Positions 11,539-22,925 of a stretch of DNA of 64,000 nucleotides are shown here, one piece after another. Position 1 is the first letter of the stretch; each line of letters opens with the position of its first letter. The stretch spans positions 13,819,001 through 13,883,000 of the forward strand of contig CM059585.1 of assembly GCA_030407085.1 (NCBI GenBank), written 5' to 3'. This DNA comes from Trichopria drosophilae. Lineage: Eukaryota; Arthropoda; Insecta; Hymenoptera; Diapriidae. The position numbers and the translations under genes were made by a program. Under the pieces are notes generated by a model. That model saw only the letters and a program-made list of their open reading frames with translations. It searched no databases and was not told where the DNA came from.

Positions 11539-12795
11539 CCAATAATTAATGACAATAATATTACAATATTCATGTAATATTTTAGTATAACTTTAACATT
11601 ACATACAGTTGAATTACTCTTTTCTCAGTTTTTATATATCTTAATTTTTTAGAATATTACGCCATCGAAACGTTTTTACGCAATGTTTTACATCTTGATG
11701 AATAATCTATAAGAATATTACATTTATTTCTGACGAATATTTCGATAATATCACTGGATTATTGTTCATTTTCGAAAAATGTCTATACTTCCAGGAAAAT
11801 TCGTAGGTACGCATATCGCAATTCAGCCATAATATTTTAATGTTGCAGTAATATTTAACAACATTGCAATAAAGTATTACAGTAATTTTTCTATAACATA
11901 TTCTCTCATATATTATGTAATATATTATAGTAATTCTTAGTCAATAATGTTTTTTAATATCTCAATCGAATATACTGAAAATATTCCTTTAAAATTCATT
12001 CTGTAATATATTACAACATGTTAATTGTCTTATTGCTATATCATAGATGTAATAATTACAAAAGAACATCATAATATTTTTGTAAGTCTTTTTGTAAGAG
12101 TACCCCAATTCATTTGTAATGCACCAATATAATTGTAATATTCGTGTAATATTACTTTCATATTCCTGTAATATTGCTTGAATATTCCTGTTATATTACT
12201 GTAATATTACGGTAATATTTATAGTAATTTTCTTCAAACATTCATAGAATATTTATCATGTTATATGATGATATCATATTATAGCAATATTACAATAAAA
12301 CATGTTTAGTCTACTACCCATAATTAACTGCAACCTTTTTGCAAAACGTTTGTAATATTGTAAAATAATATCCCATCATCTATTATCTAAATGTCCCTAT
12401 ATTATTTCGATCAATCTTTCATAAATATTGCATCAATTTATCAGTAACACCGCTGTAATATTATTGTCTTTATGTTATGGTATTCTATCCCGTAACATAT
12501 TTTGTAAAACTCTTCACTGGGTTATGATTCTAATATTGCCGTATTATCTATATATAATATTCTTAAAAGCTTGGTAGTGTTTTTTGTATTACAAGAAGAT
12601 AAATTAATTGCGATGCACTGATAATTAGAATGTAATATTTATGATATTACGAAAAATATATATGGAGTTATGATTACTACTGTAATATTTTGATGCCCTT
12701 GTCCAATATTATTAAAAACATCCCAATGTAGGTTTCATATATTATTAATGTCAGTATTATGGTGAAGAAATATTACATTGTAATACTGGCGGACT

Positions 12796-12960
12796 AATAA
12801 TAATAATAATAATAATCGTCTTTATTGTCAATACAAAACATAAACACAAAACTAGTGTTGGCGTGGTGCCTCGCTCGCTTCGCTCGCTCAGAAACTTCGA
12901 CCCAGTGGAGAGTCGGCTATTCCTTGAGACTCGTTTGTTTACTAACAGCTTTCAATTATA
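12796..12960 (-). mobile_element. 3' tail of a non-LTR retrotransposon on the minus strand (probable)
   Basis: A run of TAA triplets at 12796-12817 is followed by CGTCTTTATTGTCAATAC. Read on the minus strand this is a TTGACAATAAAGACG segment with an AATAAA signal, followed by an (ATT)n tail, as seen at the 3' ends of several insect non-LTR elements. The rest (to about 12960) has a CTCGCTCGCTTCGCTCGCTC run and differs in composition from the array to its left. No coding part is visible. The inner boundary is uncertain. Confidence 0.5.
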
Positions 12961-13262
12961 TTATAAAATTATATTGATATTTGGGGGTCCAATCATATTT
13001 AGGTCCAAGTGGCTTCGATAGACATGTTACAAGAATATAGTGTTTCTTATATGTATGAAAATTGAAAATGAGCATTTACAAAACTTCGACCCCGACAACA
13101 GGCCAGCCGAAGTATTAATAAATAAAAGTTGCAAAACACTTACTTCATGCACTTGTATTCTAATAGACTATTCGATGCATATTACATGTTTACTGTGTTT
13201 TACTAATTACTGTCTGTATTATTATGATATTATATATACAATATATATACATATAATTCGTC

Positions 13263-13335
13263 AAAGATATCTTGAAAGTGTCGAAAAGATCTATGACGGA
13301 TATCTTATAGATATCTATAAGACATCTTTTAGATA
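13263..13335. repeat. Cluster of AGATATCT / AGATCT palindromic words
   Basis: Within about 70 bp the words AGATATCT, AAGATCT, GATATC and AGATATAT occur six or more times with short spacers. It lies directly against the inverted-repeat element at 13342. Confidence 0.6.
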
Positions 13336-13341
13336 TATCGA

Positions 13342-13531
13342 AATAGTTATTTTCGTATCAAGGGCGTAAAAGAACTTTTTGATGCAGTATTTTAAGCATC
13401 AAAAAACAATGTTTGAATCTCAGGCGTAGAATTTTCACCCTCATGAACCTCGAGCCAGCTTTGCCGTCTATCGGGTTCTATTGTCGAGGCGTAAAACTCT
13501 ATTTTACGCCCTTGATACAAAAATAACTATT
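13342..13531. mobile_element. ~190 bp inverted-repeat element (MITE-like)
   Basis: The left end AATAGTTATTTTCGTATCA followed by AGGGCGTAAAA is matched by the reverse complement of the right end, giving arms of about 30 bp. The interior contains a second pair of GGCGTA(A/G)AA words. No open frame and no clear target duplication were found. Confidence 0.7.
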
Positions 13532-13539
13532 GCGCCCGT

Positions 13540-14225
13540 AGGTGGTCACCGCGCCCGAGGAGCTGGCAAAGACTACCCCTGGGGGTTAGGGGGTCGAAAC
13601 GTCGAAATTTGATGAAAAACAATAGGGTAATTTTTTTGCCGCGATGACCAAATTCAATACTTTTTCAGACAATAGTCATAAACATTTTAAACCAGTTTTT
13701 ATGGCATTATCGTTGACTTTAGGAAGAAAATGCATACAACCTTTTTTGTAGAGAATTTCATGCTCTATCTTTTTTGTTTGAAATATTTTTTAATAAAATT
13801 TGTATTTTTCAAAATAAATGCAACAAACTACAAAGAAACTTGATTGGGACTAATTTTTTTTAGTAATGGACGGGTGGATCTGCCCCAAAATCTAATCAGA
13901 TCTAAGTTATGCCAAGACGTGTATTTTAAAAAAAAATTTATGTCAATACGCTTATCCATTCGCGAGTTATCGCGAGACAAAAAAACGGGACGTACGGACG
14001 TACGTACGTACAAGATCACGGACACAAATTTTTTTATTGTTGATTTTGGTTCCTGAGGGTCTGAGACGTCGACATTTGATGAAAAACTATATGGTAATTT
14101 TTTTGCCCGAAGTGACCAAATTCAATACTTCGTCCAGACTTAGTCTGGGTCGAAGTAATGATACAAAAGAAAATGACGATACAGTAATGCCAAAAGGCGA
14201 ATCGCAGAGTTGCTTCACAGACTGA
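13540..14225. repeat. Dispersed-repeat-like block with an 83 bp direct repeat
   Basis: The segment at 13588-13670 and that at 14056-14139 share the order GTCGAAATTTGATGAAAAAC, then GGTAATTTTTTTGCC, then GACCAAATTCAATACT, at an offset of about 468 bp. Between them lies a run of GTAC/CGTACG words (GGGACGTACGGACGTACG, 13987-14010). The arrangement suggests a terminal or subterminal repeat of an unidentified element. No protein was recognised. Confidence 0.55.
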
Positions 14226-14283
14226 CCTTGTACATCATATTAAAATAAGATTTTCATATTCTTGCTGCATTATTACAGAATTA

Positions 14284-14521
14284 CAGTAAAACCTCCTTAA
14301 TTCGACACTGTGCTTGTTCGACAACCTCGCTTGATCGACTGTGGGCGAAGACTTCTTTCCTCCCATGCTTCCACCATGCCGTACGCTCATGCTCATACGA
14401 TGGAGTGAGCCAATCACATTTGTGTAACGTCATAGTGGGCGTGATTAAAGCAATGTCGAACTAGCGAGGTCGGATAGACAGCGCATGGGACCGAGCATGT
14501 GGAACAAGTGAGGTTGTACTG
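14284..14521. mobile_element. pogo/Tc1-like MITE with TA target duplication
   Basis: The left end is CAGTAAAACCTCC and the reverse-complemented right end is CAGTACAACCTCAC, flanked by TA at 14282-14283 and 14522-14523. TIRs starting CAGT with TA duplications are typical of the Tc1/mariner-pogo group. The 238 bp element is non-coding and sits within AATATT-type DNA. Confidence 0.78.
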
Positions 14522-14522
14522 T

Positions 14523-16560
14523 ATTATATTATTATTGTAGTATTTCTATAATATCGATGTAATAATGGGGCAGTATTACCGTATTTAAAAAAAAATTTGC
14601 AATATTTCACAAATTAATTTCCAAATATTACTATAATATTAGAGTGATATTAGCAAATATTATACATGGTAGGCCATTTTAATCTCTGGATATTCTTGGA
14701 ATCTAAGAAAGAGAAAAATGGTCCGGATTATAGTTGAAGAGTAAAGGGCGCCCGATATTGGTACCAAGGACTTTGACCTTGAACTCGATTTTCAAGGTTA
14801 TTTCAAGTCAATGTAATTTTTGATCATTGGAGCAAAAATATGAGTTCAAGAGTGGTAGGTAATTTGCAACATCACTTTCTCTGACCATTTTGAAAACTTT
14901 GCTTATTAACTGAGGAAGATGCTATTTAACAAACACACTGAAACCTAAACTAAGACAAATTTAGTGGAAATAGATTAGGAAAATTTAGTAAATTTCGAAT
15001 CTTCGCGGAGTCGTTCGGCAACGTGCACGATGACGTCATTTAAGATTCATATCGCGATCAGTCGAGGAACGCCATTGTCACCGTGTAGTTGAGCATGACT
15101 ATCTAAATTAGAATCAGTGGCGACAGCCCATCGCCTCCGTTTGTTCCCGCTGCGTTCGAATGCCGTTCGACCGGCTGTTCGTTATAACTGGAGGTTTAAT
15201 ATTTACACTGGATGAAAAGCGAATTGTGTGCCCATCAATATGATTAACTCCATTGCTGACCTTTAACATTTTTCTACGCTCTTTACCAGGCTGATAAATC
15301 CGATGATGCGATTTGAACGCCGTAACCAATAAACTAGTAAATCATTTTAATATTTATGTCAAATTTGTGCTGTAACAAATTGAAATATTTTTTAAAAGCT
15401 AACAAATTACAAAAATCATTTTTTCAAAGTTAAGCTGAACCTTTGAAACACCTAACCTCACTTTTGCTATGTGAATTAAACGAAGGACATAATTTTTCAT
15501 GCATTTCACGTCACGAATCTTGCATTAAGCAAACATCGGGATAAAATATAAAAAAGTACTAGCTTACTTGGAAAAATTTGCCATCGGTGTCTCTTACGTC
15601 GCATGCTTGACAAGATATTGAATTTAGTCGAGTAATATTTTATTCCGGGTATATATTGTGATAAAGTATCGGTTTTTCTGCGTGAAACATTACTCCGCAA
15701 ACATACCGTTTTCATTTACTGTACGGAATAAAGTGTGTTAGTCAAGGAACGTACGTTTTATGTAACGTATTAATATCTGATGATTTACGAGGTCGAACAA
15801 TTGCATTTGTCACTTCGCTAATTTATGATGTAGAGTATCAGCAATTCCCGCGCACGTAAAATAATTTTTAACATCAAATCTATAATCACACAGTCGACTG
15901 CATTTTCACAATATAGTAACATAGATATTGATGATTGCATTTTTGCATGGCCAATCAGAAAAGAGTAAACAGATCAATTAGTATTTTACTTTTCGCGTCT
16001 TCAATTATTATCCCTTGTCAATGTTTCGGATTTTTGAAATTCTGTTTTTTAATAAAAGTTTTCAAAATTGGACATTTTTAACAGGCAATTCAATATAAAT
16101 AATAACAAAGTAATTAATTGACAGTAAAAAATAGGAGGATTGAAAATCACATTATACAATAATCGTTTCTAATGGCGCTTTGATTGGTTTCGTTGTTAAG
16201 AAAGCAATGACGTAAGCGTCTTGTTAAACGAACTTGACTCCAAAGATATAAAATTACGTTGGCAGCATTTAAAGCACATACAAAAGCGAAATGATGAGTT
16301 AGTATAAACCATTCTCCTTAAGTTTATATATATAAAAAATACTGGCGGCATTAAATAATCTGACTTTAGATTTTGGGATTCGGATACCGAATTCAAGTTG
16401 CTAAAGTGGGTTTTTAATTTGTTTTTTCTCACTTTTCAAGTAGACTTTAATAGAAACATTTACTAACTGTTTTCAATCATCCTTTCTGTGGCCGCAAGAA
16501 AAAACCATTTTTTTAATACAGTAGAGAAACTCCAAAATTTAGTTGCGTATACGCAGAAAA
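14523..16560. other. AT-rich non-coding DNA; first 150 bp continue the AATATT array
   Basis: AATATT words run to about 14670. After that the sequence is AT-rich with one perfect CRE-type palindrome TGACGTCA at 15031-15038 in a CpG-bearing patch. All frames are below 80 codons and unrecognised. Confidence 0.4.
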
Positions 16561-16564
16561 TCCA

Positions 16565-16945
16565 ATACATTTGTTAACCAAACTGGAGTTGTTAAACCGA
16601 ATTTGGTACGTGTAACTAAACAACTGGTTTTGAAGTAAGAACCATACAAACTAAATACGTTTGGTTTTCAGAACAAAATAACTCGGATGCGTTAACCAAA
16701 CGGTTTGGACTACCCTACGGTTTTCGTAACCCATCGGTTTAGTCTGTTACGATTTGCGATAACCGAACTTTGTACTGAGTCGGTACGACGAGTATTTTCT
16801 AAACCAAAACCGGTTCGGTTGTAGCAAATATTTTTAAACCAAATTCATGTAAGCACAGTGGATCAATACCAACCAAACGGTTTAACTTCAACAACCAAAT
16901 CCTTTTTTATGGCTTGTTAATTATTTTCAACCAAACTTACCATGT
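16565..16945. repeat. Array of AACCAAACGGTTT / AACCGGTT words
   Basis: AACCAAAC, ACGGTTT, AACCGGTTCGGTT and relatives occur about twenty times on both strands in 380 bp. The words pair with each other as reverse complements, so the array could fold at many places. No terminal inverted repeat pair was found. Confidence 0.7.
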
Positions 16946-18085
16946 GATATTTTCCGATATTTATTTGTCAATTCTATTAAATTCGATAGTTGTAAGTTTC
17001 TTAAAAGTTAAAATATAACGGTAACATTCGCGTATGACATCGAATATATCGGGACCAAAAACGGTTCTTATCTAAAATCTCACGTAACGTATGAACGTTT
17101 CGTAAGGGACAATCCAAGCGATACCGATCAAAGTATATTTACCTACCGAACGATTCATCGACTCTTCGACACTCTACACATATACGCGGTGTTTTAAGAG
17201 GGTAATCCGTGCGTCGAGTTGCATGGTTTACTCCTGAATAATTCGAGGAAAAAGTCGGACAAAAATAATCGTAAATCGAGTAAACGGCGAAATAAAGATA
17301 CGTTTATGTACATTTATCTGATTAAAAGTGTATACAGGATTTTAGCATATCCTCCGACGTTGACCGCGAGATAGTAAGTCCGCATTAACGACCGCGGCGC
17401 GTAATTGAGAAGAGTCGGTCCTTATCTCAGGGAGTACTTGGAAAGTACTGCGACTTATAAACGATTGGGTTTCGGGATCGAATAAATATAGCGGGCGAGC
17501 GACTAAAAGCGATTTAGAATAGACTTAAATGTCAGGGTCATTTCACGGGGCTTTTTCCGTCCTAAGTCCTTTTTCATTACCTTTCTCTATTCCGCTCTCG
17601 TATTTCTTCCTCTTTACTGCCCGGCTTGTAACCTAACCTGTACCCGACTCGGGGAGAAAAGTTATCACCTTACACAGTGGAGCCCTTTATCGCACCTCGC
17701 GAGTCGCGGTTGCCAGATCCGTCGAGTCGCGACGCGACAAAGACGCGTTTGCGTTTGATGTAATGCCGGCTTCCCATTGTCCTATCGCGGCTCGGAAATT
17801 CGAGATAATGCTTGGGCAATAATCGCGGAATATGAAACCCCGCGGGTAATCCCACTCGAAAAGTAATGAAACCCATAAATTTCAAGGCCGGAAATTAACG
17901 CGATGTACGGTGATTTCGATAAGTTACCAGCTGATTTTGAATCCTTCGGTTAAGTTCGGAGGACAATTTTATCTTTCGGATCCTTCGCGATTCACGATTG
18001 GCCAATATACTTGATCTTAGTAAGTTGTTTCGTATAATAAACCACCAAAAATAGCCTGAAATGTACCAACGCAACAAGAACTTAC
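16946..18085. other. CpG-bearing, apparently single-copy non-coding DNA
   Basis: This stretch is markedly richer in CpG (for example CGACGCGACAAAGACGCG near 17730) and lacks the short-word repetition seen on both sides. No frame above 71 codons and no domain were found. It could hold regulatory or exon sequence, but nothing visible proves either. Confidence 0.4.
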
Positions 18086-18478
18086 AGGTGAGGTTATTTG
18101 AAGGTCATAGAATTGGGTAATAGTATGTTTACTACCTATTTTGACTGAATTTGATCTTAAGTTGGTTTATTTAATAACTTAGAGGTGAGGTTATTTGAAA
18201 GTCATAGAAGTGGGTAATAGTATGTTTACTACCTATTTTAACTGATTTTGATCCTACGTTTGTTTATTTAATAACTTAGAGGTGAGGTTATTTGAAGGTC
18301 ATAGAATTGGGTAATAGTATGTTTACTACCTATTTTGACTGAATTTTATCCAAAGTTTGTTTGTTTATTTAATAACTTAGAGGTGAGGTTATTTGGAGGT
18401 CATAGAATTGGGTAATAGTATGTTTACTACCTATTTTGACTGATTTTGATCCTAAGTTTGTTTATTTGTTTAATTTTT
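18086..18478. repeat. Four-copy 97 bp tandem repeat
   Basis: Units start AGGTGAGGTTATTTG at 18086, 18183, 18280 and 18381, giving periods of 97, 97 and 101 bp. Each unit contains GGGTAATAGTATGTTTACTA and CCTATTTT. Copies differ at only a few positions each, so the array is much younger than the other satellites here. Confidence 0.95.
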
Positions 18479-18592
18479 TGAGATTGTTACTCCCCCATCG
18501 TCGTTGATTAGGAATGCGACATTTCTTGACACGAAATTCAAAATAGTTGATCCTGTACGATTGAGTGTTATTCGTGGTTGCTCATGACGGAT

Positions 18593-19190
18593 GCGACGCA
18601 CACTAGGAAACGACCTGGATAGTTTGCTTCAAAATAGGATTCCGGCGAAACTATTCGACCGATTTCAAGGATTTCTTTTTTAAAATGAAGCTAATAAAAT
18701 TTGGGAAAAGATTGTCTGGGCCGATTTTCAAAAAACGGTACGTATCGCCCTAGCTAAACAACAAATATTAACAATATACAAAATTTTGGATATATTTCGG
18801 TATAGAACAAGTCTCCGAGAAAAATACAAATCACACAACAAATGTTTGAAAGAAAATAGGTAGAGCTACAAATTCTCTTTAAAAAGGCTGGTTCCAGTCA
18901 TATTCATAGCTGTTGCATTTGTATATATAGTTCTCAGAACTAAACCGAAATAGTCGTCAGAACTAATCTGCACAGTTCTCACAACTATAGGTATACTTGT
19001 GACACCTACAGGTACAACTGGGATAACAGATACAACAACGATACGCATCGTTTTTTGAAAATCGGCCCAGACAATTTCCTTCCAAATTTTATTAGCTTCA
19101 TTTAAAAAAAATCATTGAAATCCGTCGAGTAGTTTCGCCGGAATCCTATTTTGAAACAAACTTTCCAGATCGTTTCCTAGCATACGACGT
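18593..19190. mobile_element. ~600 bp fold-back element
   Basis: The left arm (about 18593-18750) and right arm (about 19035-19190) are close reverse complements. Shared blocks include CTAGGAAACGA, AGGATTCCGGCGAAACTA, AAGCTAATAAAATTTGG and GTCTGGGCCGATTTTC. The ~285 bp centre is unrelated to the arms and has no long frame. Non-autonomous DNA element is the likely class; no target duplication is obvious. Confidence 0.85.
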
Positions 19191-19199
19191 TAGTGCTAC

Positions 19200-19879
19200 T
19201 AATCCAAAATCGCGGATCCATTATGACGGACAAAAATTTTACAAATGTCTCTATTGGAGGAAAATTTGTTGTGAATGGTTTTTCAAGGACGCGGATTATT
19301 AATCCAGCTTTCAAATTTAATATTGCTCATTCAATATGTTAATAAAATAAAAATTGGATTAACAAGCAGCAGGCAATAAAATAAATTCAAGTATTGGTAT
19401 ACATAGAAAAAAATTTAGTACAGAATATAAAAAATCAATTTCTATTTTAGTTTTGTGAATTTTTCTTAGAATTATAGTTAAAATCAATTTTGTCGTTAAT
19501 AATCATGTTTTACATTATCAGAGTTTTTAACCCATTAACACATAGAAACCTGGAATTGTTAACTAACATTCGAGCCTCAGTGCTGAATAGCAAAATGGAA
19601 AAGATCTTAACGGAACCAACTGATTTTAAATCAAATAAAAATTGTATTTCAAAACTGAGGAAAGTAATATGGCGGATTTAATTTAAAAAAGTACCCAAAA
19701 ATTGGAAACATTTTTTTTTAATCAATTTTTTCCAAGCACATAATCGTCGATTCCTTCCAAACTATGAAGAAAAGTGAACACAATAGTTGTAGTTCACACG
19801 AATAATTTTTGTTTTCAAGTGAATATAGTTCACCTTTTCAAAAATAGCGGAAAAGTGTGTGGAAATATTGAAAAAAACG
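19200..19879. other. AT-rich non-coding DNA
   Basis: No gene or repeat was recognised apart from short homopurine/pyrimidine runs. One 63-codon frame has no recognisable motif. Confidence 0.4.
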
Positions 19880-20660
19880 TATTTTTCTGAATATTTCTGA
19901 CATAGATCAACGTTAAAGGAAATTTTTGTCCACCAAAGTATACAATTTTGTTTGATTCAACATCTTCAGTCACTTTCCAATGCATTTGATGGTTTCAATA
20001 ATGGCGGATTCAATATGGCGACCGGAGAACTATAAAATATCGAGTTTTCTCACAATTATCGTCAATAAAAGTATCAAAATATTTATTTTATCCCGTTTTT
20101 CCCATTAAATTGAATCAAAATTCAGTTACGGATATTCAACGTTCAAAATGGCGTATCCAATATGGCGAATATATCTTTAAAAAATGTATGAATTTTCACG
20201 AAATTTATTACTCGAGGGTTTTTGGGATCGCTGAATACAAATCTAATACAGTGGCTTTCCCCTTATTTTAACTTTTCGAGTCAAGGAAGATGGCGGTTTT
20301 TTCCCTTATTTTACCGCTTCGCTTCATCCCCACCATTGGCTGTATGAGAGAATAAAAACAGAGAAAGGAAATATAGTGGTCCTTCTTCACCTGTATGCGC
20401 AAGCGCAAACAGCAGTCCGCAATGTTTTGAACACTTTCAAATGACGAATGGTGGGGGAACTCAGGAGGGGAAGAAGTTAACATAAGGGACGAAAAAAAGT
20501 TAAAATAAAGGACGCAATTAAAATAAGAGGACTTAAAATAACGGGAGAACCACTGTATCAGATTTGCCAAATTCATGATGGTGGATCCAATATGGCGGAC
20601 ATTTTGTCAAAAATAAGTATGATTGGCTTTAAATTTGTTATTCGAGGGTTTTGAAGATCG
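19880..20660. repeat. Degenerate GGCGGATCCAATATGGCGG repeat units
   Basis: Units carry a phrase resembling AAAATGGCGGATCCAATATGG, then a spacer, then TTACTCGGGGGTTTT and GGTCGCTGATTACGAATCTG. Copies at about 19995, 20145 and 20575 are recognisable. A MITE (20249-20555) has inserted into the GATTACGAATCT-like part of one unit. The same units recur at 22430-22850, 33600-34260, 41545-41590 and 47160-47600. Confidence 0.75.
20249..20555. mobile_element. pogo-like MITE (CAGTGGYTCTCCC family), TA duplication
   Basis: The left end is CAGTGGCTTTCCCCTTATTTT and the reverse-complemented right end is CAGTGGTTCTCCCGTTATTTT, flanked by TA at 20247-20248 and 20556-20557. Removing it restores a GGCGGATCC unit reading AATCTAATATCAGATTT across the junction. 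The element is 307 bp and non-coding. A related, degraded copy is at 49085-49375. Confidence 0.88.
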
Positions 20661-21647
20661 CTGATTACCGTATCAAAAAATTGATACGTAAAAACGGCAT
20701 AATATTTTAGATTTCGTGAAAAGTATGCTTTTAACAATACCATGCGAATTTCTGTGGGTAGAGCGGGCGCTTTTGGCATTTTCGTGCCCGCTACTCGTTG
20801 ATAACAATCTCTGTGAAACAAATTTTTCTCTTGTTTGGATCATATTTGTTTCAAATTTTTAGGTTATGGCCGAAAAATATAATAAAATTTACGTTAGAGA
20901 TGCAATACCAAAATTTATTTCAATATTGATAATATATTAGAATTGACATCCAAAAAGTGAAAAAAAAATTCCGGTGCATGAGAATTATTGGGTTATACTA
21001 AATAGTAAAATATTTGTAATAAAAGCTTCATACAATTTCAGGTCCATAACAGTATATATAATTTTGTCAATCCAGTAAACATCAGTTAAACTCTTTTAGT
21101 TATGTATATGATTGTTTATCATACACAGCGTAATCCAAATCATAAAACACAATTGGCAATATAAATAACAAATATATTGATATTCCGGCGATATTTTTAC
21201 GGGACGTAGGCAACCGCGCGCGGCGATTCGTCAATATTGACGCTACATGCAGCGTCATTGGCGTATAGCGAAAATTTGACAAGAGCGCCACGTATTCATT
21301 AATCAAACATTTCTAAAGTCTAATATTGACTGAGGTTGAGGTTAAGTACTCGTAATTTCAATCACACGTATATAATTTCCGTATAGCGGTGTGAAATCTC
21401 ATGCTGGTCAAGTAATATAATATTTACGTTGTAGTCTCGCTCTGAAGTAAAAGTAAAATTAATAATATGCATATCGAAAGGCTCGTGTCCGATTACGTCC
21501 TCTGGCTTTGTAATTTTTCCCATATTGCAGCGAAATACCTCTAATCTAGATTGAATATTACAATTAATATACTTTAATCACCTACATTGCGCGAAATTGA
21601 AGGCTTTTTTCTTGACTCTTGATCTTCTTTTAAAAAAATTTTAGAGA
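20661..21647. other. AT-rich non-coding DNA
   Basis: No repeat family or gene was recognised. A CpG-bearing patch lies near 21190-21280 (GCAACCGCGCGCGGCG). Confidence 0.4.
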
Positions 21648-22126
21648 ACACAGCACAACAACAAAAATTTGTTTCGTGATAACTTGAATCAGGAATAGTG
21701 GATCTTATAGATTTTTAGCCGCAAAAAACGAATCCGTTATTCGATTTGGCACATCACGCCAGGATTTTAAGATATGTGTTCCGAAAAATACTCAAAAATA
21801 TACTTTTTGGTAATTTAAGGTTAGGATATGTGAAAACTCGATGAGTTAACTTGGACAAAGAATTCGTTTTCAGCGACCAAAAATCTGCAAGATCCTCCAC
21901 TTCTGATTCAAGTTGTGTCGAAAACAAAAATTATGCGGTCTTATGTTATTTATGTTGAGAAGTACCTTCAGCGATTAATTACACAGGACAGCAAAACAAT
22001 TTTTTAGGGGAGATAACTTGAATCAGAGGTACTGGATCTTATAGGTTTTTAGCGGCTAAAAATCTATAAGATCTATTATTACTGATTCAAGTTAACTCGA
22101 AACGAATTTTGTTTGTGGTACTGTGT
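21648..22126. mobile_element. ~480 bp inverted-repeat element with internal hairpins
   Basis: The left end is ACACAGCACAACAAC and the right end reverse-complements to ACACAGTACCACAAAC. Both are followed by a TTCGTTTCG-like block, then AACTTGAATCAG and GGATCTTATAGATTTTTAGC. The last two phrases occur four times in alternating orientation (about 21690, 21880-21925, 22020, 22065-22095), so the element folds into two consecutive hairpins. No protein and no clear target duplication were found. Confidence 0.75.
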
Positions 22127-22133
22127 AATTTAA

Positions 22134-22925
22134 CCCCTTAACTGCCAATGACGAAGATCTTTGTCATTTTGGACTTTTCTCAGACGGCCAGAAAAAGACA
22201 AATCTTTGTCATGATAGAGTAGACTAACAAATTCAGGAATTTATGTAAAATAAAATCAAATCCATTTCTAGACAGTCTAAGATGTACTGAATACGATGGC
22301 ATTGTCCATTTTCATAATCACTGTATAAAAAAATATATAAATCAACAAAGATGGTCTTTTTCACATTTTTTGCAAAATCTCAGTCATTAAGTATTGAGAA
22401 TGTGTTTAATCAATGTATGCATAAAAAGTTTATAAAACTGCTTGAAATTTGTTACTCGGGGGTTTTCGGGGTCGCTGATTACGAATCTGAGGTCTGATTT
22501 TGGAAATTCAAAATGGCGGATCCAATATGGCAGACACTTTTCTAAAAAGTTTAACTATTCTGCTTGAAACTTATTACTCGGGGGTTTTCGAGGTCGCTGA
22601 TTACAAATCTGATAATATATTTTGAAAATATAAAATGACGGCTATAATATGGCGGAGAAATTTTCCAAAAATGGAACCATTTTGGTTGAAAATTTTTCAA
22701 AATTCAACTTCATAATCAGCGGTCCCGAAAACCCCAGAGTAACAAATATCAACCGAAATGGTTGGAATTTAAAAAATTTGTCCGCCATTTTGAATTTTCA
22801 AAATCTGACTTCAGATTCGTAATCAGCGCCGAAATTCCCGTATACACCAAGTTAAAGTAAAATCTAATAAATTTTTTTTTTGCATTTTGGGCAGTTATTG
22901 TGAAATTCTCGTGGCAGTCAAGGGA
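22134..22925. mobile_element. piggyBac-like non-autonomous element, TTAA target duplication
   Basis: The left end is CCCCTTAACTGCCA and the right end reverse-complements to TCCCTTGACTGCCA. They are flanked exactly by TTAA (22130-22133 and 22926-22929). TTAA duplication with CCC-starting TIRs is the hallmark of the piggyBac superfamily. The interior holds GGCGGATCC units in forward orientation (22440-22690, period ~122 bp) and in reverse (22700-22850), making a near-palindrome. There is no transposase. Confidence 0.82.

Larger units (their letters stand above)
9890..12790. repeat. Array of AATATT/GTAATATTAC words
   Basis: The self-complementary word AATATT, usually as TAATATTAC or GTAATATTG, recurs densely across about 2.9 kb in variable spacing. 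Part of the left side is a tandem duplication: the stretch beginning ATTTCAAAAAAGTTCAAATG at 9952 recurs at about 10370, an offset of ~418 bp. The array is interrupted by a fold-back element (10706-11037) and a solo LTR (11129-11538). The same words reappear at 14226-14283 and 14523-14670. Confidence 0.85.

Noticed and set aside
16520..16535. CAGTAGAGAAACTCC as the end of a pogo-like MITE
   Set aside because: No matching inverted end was found within 600 bp downstream.
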